From Turritopsis dohrnii (taxonomy: Eukaryota; Cnidaria; Hydrozoa; Anthoathecata; Oceaniidae): a stretch of DNA of 64,000 nucleotides. Positions within the stretch are counted from its first letter, which is position 1. The number at the start of each line of letters is the position of its first letter. The DNA is taken from assembly GCA_027922465.2 (NCBI GenBank), contig BQMF02000030.1, forward strand, positions 310,001 to 374,000. Direction: 5' to 3'. Positions 12,001 to 21,059 of this stretch are shown here, in pieces. The position numbers and the translations under genes are program-made. The notes beneath the pieces were generated by a model. That model made no database searches. It had not been told where the DNA came from and saw only the letters and a program-made list of their open reading frames with translations.

Positions 12001-12322
12001 GCATTGCATCCCAATCGAACGCGACGTTTTTGGTGGGGAAATATCTCGGTAACCAATGCGGATAACTTTTTTAGATTAATGTGTCCATTATTATACACCG
12101 AACTAATTATTTACAAAAGGGAGCATATATAAATAACAAATTGCTGCATTTTGCATTGAGTTTCATCTTACAGAGTCAAATCCTTCGTCTTCGATTTGTT
12201 GATTGATAATTCGATGTCGATTTCGCTGTTATGTTTTGACTTGAAGAATGGCGATCTGGATTCCCGCAGGCACGAAACACATGCACGAATCAGATGGAAA
12301 TTAATTCGAGCCAATCACGCTA

Positions 12323-13712
12323 TTAGCTTACATTTCGTTTTTCGGTAATTTGCTCGCCAAGTCGTTTGAATAGCACGCCACATTGTTTGCTCATGCCTCC
12401 TAAACAAGTGAACACCAATGGGGTGAATGTGGCTTGATGGACTGATGTAATACGTTTATTGCATGATCTTTTCTTTTCTTGCTCGTTAACTCTGTGTGCA
12501 GCAGATAGGGTGGTTTTCTGGTAAGATTTGGCAGTGGAATTAAAGACTCTTACGTCAAAGAAAGCCATCTGACCTTTTGCCCAAAATCCTCTTGCTGCTA
12601 CGTCCACACGAGCTTCTTCCGATTTGATCGTACTTGCGGGAAGCATTTCTCCCGTTAGTGTCAATGTTGGTTCTAAGTAGACGTCGTGGTAACACTCAGA
12701 TTATAACTCGGCGGTGAAATTTCGAAGTTCGTTGTGTTGGATTACGATAAATCCGCCTTTGAGACAAGAAAGTGCATGATCAATAGTAAATGGTTTATCA
12801 CATGCACAACGCGATGGTAGATTCTTCAATGGAATGCCGTATCGCAAATTAAGGACATCCCAGAATTCTTGTTTTCGTAAGAAGCAGTCAACCAGCTTGA
12901 CGCTCCATTTTCTAGAGTAGCTTCCAGTTTGATTGGCAGGTGATTTGTGCCTTCATTTCTTCGAGTTGCGACTTTTGTCTCTCGACTTTCTCTCTTTTTA
13001 ATTCATTTGCGATGGTTTTTTGTCGCTGCGCAGTATTTGGATCATACATGCTGTCCTGTTCACAAACTTTGTTGACCATCGCCTCAGTAATTTTCGTTGA
13101 GTTGGAATACTCGATCTTATCGATGGTATGGCAATTCCTAATCCACCAAACTTTGCTGGAAGAGAAAACAATTTTCTCTCTATATCGTTACATATGTACC
13201 CGTTTAATATAGCAGGGAGTAAGCTGTTTCTGATAGCATCTTCTAAAGGTTGGAGGTTACTTGAGATGTTCGGTTACGTTCTCATTACATAAGTATACTT
13301 GTGTTGCAGACCATGGGTGAAAGCAGAGTAAGCTGCGCGTGGATGGGTTTTAGCGATATCAGTCAAGTTATAGATTTCATTGACCCATTCTGTTCACATA
13401 TTCGTTTTTGTAATCGTCGTTTTCAATTACCGCCCCAAGGTGTCTGTTACCTCATGTTGTTATCTCGATGTTGGTGTCAGAGAATAACATATTTGCTTCG
13501 TTGATGTAGCCTTCCTTTGCGATTAAGACACTTTTTGAAGGTTTCGGAAAGTAACCAATGTAAGGGCCAAGTTCGCATATGTTGTCCCACCAAGTTCGTA
13601 GTTGTGGTATTGTACCAATTCCAAAGAAATCATCTGCGTAAGCAATTCGTTTGGCAGTCTCTTCGCGAAGCACTTCGTTATCTGAAAGCGGCAGTGGTAG
13701 AATTCCAAGTAA
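12323..13712 (-). pseudogene. Decayed REL-type LINE, C-terminal half
   Basis: Minus-strand homologue of the element at 17963-21017. Recognisable pieces: the RT palm AKRIAYADDFFGIGTIPQLR with WWDNICELGPYIGYFPKPSK (13690-13480), the region of the CxC zinc knuckle near 12800, and the restriction-like endonuclease (12664-12323) with EARVDVAARGFW, FFDVRVFN and TFTPLVFTCLGG. Stops and frameshifts break the middle. Its upstream part is replaced at about 13710 by a different LINE. Confidence 0.8.
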
Positions 13713-15336
13713 ACTTATGGGTCTGTAGCATTCCCAGTCGGTTCTATCACCCTTTTTAAATACTGGAATTACGTCGGCAAGTTTTAACTCTTCAGGGAAA
13801 ACAGAAGAATCAATCATCGAATTGAAACACCTAGTTAAAGGGGTTTCAATTTCAGAACAACACAGTTTTAACACTTTAATTGGCAAATCGCCTCCAGTAC
13901 TTTTCGACGAGTCTAGTGAAAAGATCTCTTTCCTCATCTCAGATGCCTCAATATGGTGGAATTCATAGACAGGCAGTGATTTAAACTTAGACTTAATTTT
14001 TAGTACGCTGGGATGACCAGCATACTTGTCTATAGCCAAGTCGATAGGATCGACATCACTATCCACATCGAGAGGCAGACCTTTCCAGTGTGGTATAGTC
14101 AGACTACTCGTTATATTAGAAAAGTGACTGTTGAAGATTTGCGCAATGGAGGAATCATCACTGACAATACCGCCCTCTTGAACAAGGATTATCTTTTCTT
14201 GCTTTATCCCCTTTTCTGAGAAAAAGGGCTTACATGCATCCCAGAAACTTTTACTGCCAACTTTGTTGTCACAGAGATGTGACTTTATGGAACGCCTGTT
14301 TAAATTTACGACAAAATTCCTGTGCGCTTTGTAAGAAGCCCAATCCTCTGCACTGTTTGTTTGACGCGCTCTGTTTTTAAGCCGGGATCTATTCATAATG
14401 GCTTTGCGTAAAGCCTTAGTCATGTGTGGTTGATTATTGGCGCGCAAAAAACGAGTTTTTAACGGCGCATGCTGGTTCAAGAGTTCCGTAAAGATCTTAT
14501 GAAAGTCAGTGTAGTTTTCTACATCAACTAAGCTGTTCTGAACAGATTTCAAAAATGCAGTTAGATCAAATCTTTTATAGCACCTATAACTATACTTCTT
14601 CGGCTCATGCTTTAGGAATTTCGACTTAAACATCGAGTATACTAGAAGATGGTGATCACTTAATCCAGTCTCAACAGCCCCAGAGAGCTGAAATGAATGC
14701 TTTTTGTTGGAAAGTATCAGATCGATACAAGATCCATCCGAAGATTTCCAGCAAGGTTTTGTATTTGTATGGTTATACAAACCATGTACTTCCAGAAAAC
14801 TCGACATTTTGGGTTTTTCCGGCTCGATGTTGAAGTCTCCCATCACTAAAATGCATTTGTACGCCTGACTATGAAAATCAAGTAAAGAAGATAAAGTATC
14901 TAGGAAATAATCAACGTTTTGAGACGGTGGCCGGTAGATCGAGACTATAAGCCACTTCTCCTTGCGAAGATTTAACTTGCACGTCTTCTGGGAGCTTAAA
15001 ACCACTCAATAACCGTGTTGGTAATGTATCTTTCACATATACCAAAAGTCCACCTCTATTACAAGATATATCTAAACGATAAGGCTTCGTATAACCCTTC
15101 ATCACAAATTGTGACGAAGGGAACGACTCATCTAATTTTGACTCAGCAATGGATAGAATGTCAACCTTGCCTCCTAACAAAACTTGAAGACTTTCAAATT
15201 TATTCCGTACAGAGTTAATATTTAGATAAGATGCTATGATATTGGACGGAAACTTCAGTCGTTTCTCGTTAAATGAATCTAGAGAAGTGGGCGAAATTTC
15301 ATCATCAGAGCTGCCAGCTGAGGGCTCTTCGCTCAC
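13700..15336 (-). pseudogene. APE-type LINE 5' part, fused to a REL LINE
   Basis: Read on the minus strand. Positions 15336-14960 give the start of an AP-type endonuclease (ASYLNINSVRNKF, then GGLLVYVKD). After a frameshift near 14960-14990 it continues with WLIVSIYRPPSQN, MGDFNIEP, IDLILSN and GLSDHHLL, all expected endonuclease motifs. RT finger motifs follow (SSKSTGGDLPIKVLKLC, LADVIPVFKKGD, CYRPISLL). At about 13710 the frame passes without a stop into a foreign RT palm that matches the REL-type LINE family. The open part is 517 codons (15005-13452). LINEs usually lose their 5' end, so loss of the 3' half is unusual. Confidence 0.85.
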
Positions 15337-15372
15337 ACCTGTGCACTCATTATTAATATGAACAGGGGTGAA

Positions 15373-15440
15373 CGAAGAATCATCAGCGTCAGCTCTACTA
15401 TGTCAATACCTATAGTAGAGCTGACGCTGATGATTCTTCG
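15373..15440. repeat. 28-bp perfect inverted repeat, 12-bp loop
   Basis: Arms 15373-15400 and 15413-15440 are exact reverse complements (core GAATCATCAGCGTCAGC). The loop is TGTCAATACCTA. It lies just upstream (minus-strand sense) of the LINE start at 15336. It could be a fold-back formed during LINE integration or a structured 5' UTR. Confidence 0.9.
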
Positions 15441-15449
15441 AAAATTTCA

Positions 15450-15591
15450 CTATGATTCACTATTATGTTGAACATAAAACTTTTTGGTCCCCTTCCTCTA
15501 ATCTAGAATTTTTAAAAAAACATTTGTAATGCTTAAGTTTGTTATTTTTTAAAGCCTTTTTACATTAGGCTAATGCCTTCCAATTTATTTA
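15450..15591. repeat. Dispersed repeat shared with 21657-21790
   Basis: The order of words TATTATGTT, ACATAAAACT, CCTCTA, TTTGTTATTTT and TGCCTTCCAATT parallels 21657-21790 with moderate divergence. No ends or coding capacity were seen. Probably part of an older element interrupted by the Helitron array that begins at 15592. Confidence 0.5.
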
Positions 15592-16087
15592 TCTATATAT
15601 TAATAGCCGATTCTCTGTTTGTTTGATTGTTTGTTTGTAAGTCACGCAAAATGGTAGATGTGAACTGCGAAAGAAATCGTAGAGTCAGCAATGTAAAATC
15701 AGACATAAATTATTTCTCTTCTTGTGGGCGACGTCAGTGTGAAACCATTGTATTGAGGCCCTAATCGAATGCGACGTTTATGGAAAATTTTCTCGATAAC
15801 CAATAGGGATAACTGACGTTTTTTGGGGTCCGCGATACAGGCGATGGGGTGACGAAAAATTTGGGTCTAAATTTTTTGGCAAGGGGACTGTGACGTCATC
15901 AAAATCTTTAAACAATGATATCTCTGTAACGGTTGATCGTAGCGGAACGATCCCCTACATTTTTTTTATCAGTTTTTTGAGCTCTACAACATGGGAACAC
16001 TTTCGGTTGCCAATTCATTAATTTTATTTTTCGTGAAGTCAACGCATGCTGAACATGGGCGGCGAACGACGCCGCCTTGGCGGCTAG
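15592..16087 (+). mobile_element. Non-autonomous Helitron, tandem copy 1
   Basis: Starts TCTATATATTAATAGCCG after an A. Ends with the hairpin GGCGGCGaacgaCGCCGCC, a short spacer and CTAG, followed directly by the T of copy 2. A TC start, a 3' hairpin plus CTRR end and insertion between A and T are Helitron hallmarks. Its 496-bp interior differs from copies 2 and 3 and instead resembles 9734-10010. No Rep/helicase frame. The first 60 bp include a degenerate GTTTGTTTGATTGTTTG tract. Confidence 0.85.
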
Positions 16088-16929
16088 TCTATATATTAAT
16101 AGCCGATTCTCTGTCTGTCTGTCTGTTTGTTTGTCTGTCACGCAAAATGGTAGATTAAGTTGTGAGCGAAATTATTTCTTTTTTTGTGTGCGACGTGAGT
16201 TCGAAGCAAATACATTGCAACCCCAATCGAACGTGACTTTTTTGGCTGATGAACTAATAGGAATAACGTTTTGTTTTTATCATTATTGTTAGTTTTATAT
16301 TCCACGTTGACTTTGAAAATAGTACATCAACTAAATACAAAGAAACTAACTGATTAAACATTTTGGACAAAAAGCAGCAGTGGCAGAACGTGGCAGCATA
16401 TGTTCGGTTTGCCACTAACTCTTGCCTGACTGTCTGAGACGGGTGAACTTTTTTTTTGAGCAATCAAAATGTTTAAAAACCGAAAGGTAAAAAAAGAGTA
16501 TCATATCAAAACAAAATGCTTTTTTTTTGCTTTTCTTTTAATAAATCAATTTCTTCTTTTAATTGTTAAGCATTCTGATCGAACGTTTTTTTATTCTATT
16601 TATTCATTTAGCACGTGCCTTTTTTCTCTCCTCCGTGTGAACTTTTTAAGAAGAGAAACCATTTCCCCCTTACGTTTGATAGCACCCATGTTAGAGCGCG
16701 TAACTTTCTTAAAACAAAAGTTAATAAAAAGTTGAAGTTTTCTCTCTCTACGTTTTGAGTGTATTGTTACACTGATAAAAGATCGGTTTTACCAGAGGTT
16801 GTGACTTCGAATCTGCTTCTGGTTGAACACAAGTTGTACGAGCCGTTTATAAGGAAATTTTACGTTTATTGATACAGTGATACATGGACAGTGGACATGG
16901 GCGGCGAGCGACGCCGCCTTGGCGGCTAG
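16088..16929 (+). mobile_element. Non-autonomous Helitron, tandem copy 2
   Basis: An 842-bp copy starting TCTATATATTAATAGCCG directly after the CTAG of copy 1 and ending GGCGGCTAG. Subterminal CTGTCTGTCTGTCTG tract near 16110. The interior is nearly the same as copy 3 along its length and carries no large frame. It includes a segment (TAGCACCCATG, TTAGAGCGCGTAAC and later TGACTTCGAATC) that loosely resembles tRNA A and B boxes. Confidence 0.88.
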
Positions 16930-17768
16930 TCTATATATTAATAGCCGATTCTCTGTTTGTTTGTTTGTAAGTCACGCAAAATGGTAGATTGAGTTGTAAG
17001 CGAAATTATTTCTTTTTTTGTGTGCGACGTGAGTTCGAAGCAAATACATTGCAACCCCAATTGAACGTGACTCTTTTTTTTTAATAGGAATAACGTTTTG
17101 TTTTTATCATTATTGTTAGTTTTATATTCCACGTTGACTTGGCTTTGAAAACAGTACATCAACTAAATACAAAGAAACTAACTGATTAAACATTTTGGAC
17201 AAAAAGCAGCAGTGGCAGAACGTGGCAGCATATGTTCGGTTTGCCAGTGTATCCTAACGTATCCTTGCCTGACTGTCTGAGACGGATGAACTTTTTTTCG
17301 AGCAATCAAAATGTTTAAAAACCGATAGGTAAAAAAAGAGTATCATATCAAAACAAAATGTTGTTTTTTTTGCTTTTCTTTGAATAAATTAATTTCTTCT
17401 TTTAATTGTTAAGCGTTCTAATCGAACGTTTTTTTATTCTATTTATTCATTTAGCACGTGCCTTTTTTCTCTCCTCCGTGTGAACATTTTAAGAAGAGAA
17501 ACCATTTTCCCCCTGTTTGATAGCACCCATGTTAGAGCGCGTAACTTTTTTAAAACAAAAGCTAATAAAAAGTTGAAGTTTTCTCTCTCTACGTTTTGAG
17601 TGTATTGTTACACTGATAAAAGATCGGTTTTACCAGAGGTTGTGACTTCGAATCTGCTTCTGGTTGAGCACAAGTTGTACGAGCCGTTTATAAGGAAATT
17701 TGACGTTTATTGATAGAGTGATAGAGCAGGTGAATATGGGCGGCGAGCGACGCCGCCTTGGCGGCTAG
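16930..17768 (+). mobile_element. Non-autonomous Helitron, tandem copy 3
   Basis: An 839-bp copy joined head-to-tail to copy 2 with no spacer, ending GGCGGCTAG at 17768 before a T. It differs from copy 2 by scattered substitutions and a few small indels, for example extra bases in the TATCCTAACG stretch near 17250. The 3' flank is a long T-run (about 17787-17815) with ACATGTTT repeats. Confidence 0.88.
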
Positions 17769-17783
17769 TTTTTTTATTGTTTG

Positions 17784-17786
<3 letters not shown>

Positions 17787-17818
<32 letters not shown>

Positions 17819-17955
17819 TGTTCTACATGTTTACATGTTTACATGTTTCTATATTTACATGTTCTCAAATAACTAAATAAATTATTTATATTACATATTT
17901 TTTTCAATAAATTCAAATAGTAAATCAAATAAATTCAATTTTTTTTTTTTTTTTT
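17787..17955. repeat. Poly-T tracts and TTTACATG repeats
   Basis: Two long T-runs (about 17787-17815 and 17941-17955) flank several copies of TTTACATG. The second run is the poly(A) tail of the minus-strand LINE that follows. The first may be another tail or a Helitron-flanking tract. Confidence 0.6.
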
Positions 17956-17962
17956 CTTCAAT

Positions 17963-18356
17963 TCAATTGTTCATGCGCACAAGCTGTTCACTTGCACTAA
18001 TGTGATAGTTCAGAGAAATCTCTTCTGGATGATGTAGAACAGTGCGACTACCACGGATACACGTTATGATTGAACGTAATAATGCAAAGTTTATTTTGCG
18101 ATTTAAATGTGTCATCACAGCAGCGTACGTTGAGTTTTCTTTTTCAGCGATCATTTCTGCCAGTCTTCTGTAGAATTTACGACACTCCCGACTGTAACCA
18201 CCTGTTGCAGCAAATACGAGGGGAGTAAACGAGCCATGTTCTATTTCGATCACACGTTGGTTGTAGCTTCTTTTTTTCTCCTTTTCATTCAGGTCGTAGC
18301 ATTTCGAAGGAGTGAGGTTGACATATCGTCTGGCCAATGGGTTGAAAACCCTTACG
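17963..18356 (-). pseudogene. Endonuclease C-terminus, out of frame
   Basis: Continues the LINE protein after the one-base shift: FDVRVFNP, then KCYDLNEKEKKRSYNQRV, then HGSFTPLVFAATGG and a C-terminal tail ending ASEQLVRMNN. With ARLDISA upstream, the R-x-D ... FDVRV arrangement parallels the RPD ... LDVTV core of R2-type endonucleases (a PD-(D/E)xK fold). The same FTPLVF block is found in the decayed copy at 12323-12664, so this is a genuine domain of the family. It is nonfunctional in this copy unless the homopolymer length is a sequencing error. Confidence 0.85.
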
Positions 18357-21017
18357 TCAAAAAAATGCCTTCTGATGTGTCTCCCAAAATCCTATTGCGG
18401 AGATATCCAAACGAGCTTCATTCGAAACATTTGTAGATGCTGACATGACTTCACCACTCAACTCCTCCAACGATGGTTCGATCTTTACATCGTGGCATAC
18501 ATTTCGTAGCAATCTCGCGGTGAGGTTTCGGAGCTCGTTATGTCGGATCGATACAAAACCACCTTTTTTGCACGATAAAGCATGGTCAATTGTAAACGTA
18601 GCACCACACTCGCATGTTGCCGGAAGTCTTGATAATTCCCAACCATATCTCAGGCAAATCAAGTCACGAAAAGCTGATTTATTGAGATAGTAGCCTTCCG
18701 ATTTGAGAGGAATGGTGGTCAGCCACATGGAAGAGCCAGACTCTTGGTTGAGTGAGAGGAGTTTCTTTTGCTTGTCAGTGAGTTCTGCGTCAATTTGGCT
18801 CAGAACTGATTTAGCCATCTCAGTTTTGGATCTTTTGATGTTAGCTTTTTTCTTCAGGATGTTTTGGTCTCTAAGATACGTTCTTTCTTGATTTACAATT
18901 CGATCGGCGAGATTCTTCCTCATTTCTCTAGAATTGGCATATTCGATGTCACTCATCTCTTGAAAGATAGGTATACCGAGACCACCAAACTTTGCTGGGA
19001 TTGAGATCAGCTTTCTTTCTGCTTCATTTGGGGTTAAACCACCGGATAAGGAAGGTATAAACTCTGTTGTTAAGATGTCATCGAGTTTCTTGAAAAGGTG
19101 AGAGATTCCAGTTATCGTTCTCATTGTGTACGTCAATTTGTGTCTGAACCCGGTTACAAAGCACGCATAGGCTGCATGGGGTTCGGTAAGTGCAATTTTT
19201 GAAAGAAGTTTTAATTGTTTGCACCATTCATCAATTTTGTCGGAAACGTATCTGTATTTGTATGATTTTGAACCCAGCGCTGCACCAAGATGACGCTTTC
19301 CATCGGTGGTGATGTTAATCTTGGTGTCACTGAAGGTATCTTTTGCTTTTTGTTCGTGGACGGGCTTAACGATCAACCAGCACTTGGTGGGCTCAGGGTA
19401 GTAACCGAAGAGAGGTCCGATTTCACAAAGCTTTTGCCACCATATTTTCATATTTTTTAGATTACCAGCTGCAGATAGATCGTCAGCGTATGCCTCTGTT
19501 TTAGTTTTTGACCCGGGTAGGTTATCCGTGACTTCTATTATCATCAAGATGAGGGGGATTATCGCAATAGCATAGATGGGCATCGCTACGGGGTCCCCTT
19601 GAGTTGTACCTTCAGCTGATAGGATCTCTTTCCCACCAATGATGAATAGTCGTGATGGTAGAGCGTAGCAGTTGGTGACAAACGTTGCAATTTCAGGACA
19701 GACAATTCTCACATTGTGAAGGAATACGTTGCGATTCACGCTGTTGAAGGCGTTGGATGCGTCAATCATCAGAACAGCTTCCGTGTCTTGTTGGTCAAAG
19801 ATATCTTTCATTGCGTGGATGGCTGATTCGCAACCACCTTCATGACCAGCGCAGACCTGGAGAGATCCAACTGATTTCGTGATGTCATCTCGAAGTAGTG
19901 TCACAACTGCTTTGCCAATTATACGGCGTAGAACTTCGCCAACACCGATAGGTCGTAGGCCCGGGTTCTTGTCTAGAGGAATGAGACGTGCAGCGAGAAG
20001 GGCCTCAAGAGACGTGTCGTTTACTTCTACTGTGCACATTTTACGGGCCACTGATGCAATCGCCTTACATAAATCAGTTGAGCTTTCACCGAATGATTTG
20101 CTTAGAAGCATTCTTTTCCAACCATCGGAATCCATGTTAGATGGGCCTGATCCACCTTTGGTTCTGGTAGCAGCTGTTCTGATGGTATCGGCTGTGATGC
20201 TTTCAAAGATTACCGGGTGAACTTGCTTTGGTGGATCAGGTAGGAGGAGTTCGGGGCGTGCTGGTTTTGCCGATGGATGCTTCTGCTTCAATATTTTCAG
20301 TGTCTCGTCATTCAAAGGTAGTACACCATTCTGCATGTTGTTCGATAGCAGTTTTAGAGCACCATTGATGTTTCCCTTTTTCATGCGGTCAGCAAATTGC
20401 TTTGAGATTTCGTTGACTCTTTTGCGAGTGTAGTTATCAGGAAGTCGAGTTTGAAGTGCACTTGCTTCCTCAAATAGTTCCCAGAGATCACCAGCATGCC
20501 AAAGTAGAAGCCGCCTTTCTAAAGCTTTGCGGTGTTCGACAGATTTAGAGTCTTTTTTCGGCTTTTGTAGAAGAAGGGAGGGCATTATCATGATTGCTTT
20601 CATATCGGTATCTTTAGATGGGGCGTTTTGTGACCAGGAGTTCAGTAGTCTCGTCACTTCATCAATATAGTCTTTGCCAGCTGAGCCAGTAGGAAGTAGG
20701 AAAAGATTTTTCCTCCAGAAGACTATTTGCTCATAGATTGAATTGATGGTGTTTTCAATAGTTGCATTGCTGTATTTTCCCCACATATACAGCAGCTTTT
20801 GCTCATTTGCAGTTTGATCTGTTTTATCTTTTGCGATCTCTTCAGCAACCGGAACTCTGTTGCTCACAGTAGGATTGGGAGGTTTCATTTTGCATTTTTT
20901 CTGATGCAAAGTTCGACCACTTTTCGATGTTAGTATGCGGGAGCAGAATTCGCATGCAAAAGACGAACTGTTCATCTGTTCGTGTGTTGTCGACTGAAGG
21001 TCGGTAGTATGATCCAT
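18357..21017 (-). CDS. Zinc finger-RT protein of a REL-type LINE
   Basis: 886 codons. Residues 22-42 form a C-x2-C-x12-H-x3-C finger (C22, C25, H38, C42), likely DNA-binding for target choice. RT follows: LIPLDKNPGLRPIGVGEVLR (fingers), AVLMIDASNAFNSVNR with D419 (A), SAEGTTQGDPVAMPIYAI (B) and EAYADDLSAAG with YADD at 510-513 (C). Residues 802-816 make the C-x-C-x7-H-x3-C knuckle typical of REL LINEs, and then the endonuclease begins (ARLDISAIGFW). All catalytic RT residues are kept. The frame stops at TGA (18359-18357) only because a T-run is 7 long; with 6 it continues into 17963-18356. The family would nick a target and prime cDNA there; the target site is unknown. Confidence 0.9.
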   Translation of the reverse strand: MDHTTDLQSTTHEQMNSSSFACEFCSRILTSKSGRTLHQKKCKMKPPNPTVSNRVPVAEEIAKDKTDQTANEQKLLYMWGKYSNATIENTINSIYEQIVFWRKNLFLLPTGSAGKDYIDEVTRLLNSWSQNAPSKDTDMKAIMIMPSLLLQKPKKDSKSVEHRKALERRLLLWHAGDLWELFEEASALQTRLPDNYTRKRVNEISKQFADRMKKGNINGALKLLSNNMQNGVLPLNDETLKILKQKHPSAKPARPELLLPDPPKQVHPVIFESITADTIRTAATRTKGGSGPSNMDSDGWKRMLLSKSFGESSTDLCKAIASVARKMCTVEVNDTSLEALLAARLIPLDKNPGLRPIGVGEVLRRIIGKAVVTLLRDDITKSVGSLQVCAGHEGGCESAIHAMKDIFDQQDTEAVLMIDASNAFNSVNRNVFLHNVRIVCPEIATFVTNCYALPSRLFIIGGKEILSAEGTTQGDPVAMPIYAIAIIPLILMIIEVTDNLPGSKTKTEAYADDLSAAGNLKNMKIWWQKLCEIGPLFGYYPEPTKCWLIVKPVHEQKAKDTFSDTKINITTDGKRHLGAALGSKSYKYRYVSDKIDEWCKQLKLLSKIALTEPHAAYACFVTGFRHKLTYTMRTITGISHLFKKLDDILTTEFIPSLSGGLTPNEAERKLISIPAKFGGLGIPIFQEMSDIEYANSREMRKNLADRIVNQERTYLRDQNILKKKANIKRSKTEMAKSVLSQIDAELTDKQKKLLSLNQESGSSMWLTTIPLKSEGYYLNKSAFRDLICLRYGWELSRLPATCECGATFTIDHALSCKKGGFVSIRHNELRNLTARLLRNVCHDVKIEPSLEELSGEVMSASTNVSNEARLDISAIGFWETHQKAFF

Positions 21018-21059
21018 GATAGGAAAGCGGTGAACTACTTTGCAACCAAAGAGAGATAA

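Larger units (their letters stand above)
17941..21030 (-). mobile_element. REL-type LINE, nearly full coding length
   Basis: Minus-strand element with poly(A) end at 17955-17941 and a coding start at 21017. It carries an N-terminal CCHC finger, a reverse transcriptase, a zinc knuckle and a restriction-like endonuclease in R2/NeSL/CRE order. A single extra T splits the frame. The 5' UTR limit and target duplication were not found, so the left border is approximate. A decayed relative lies at 12323-13712. Confidence 0.85.
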
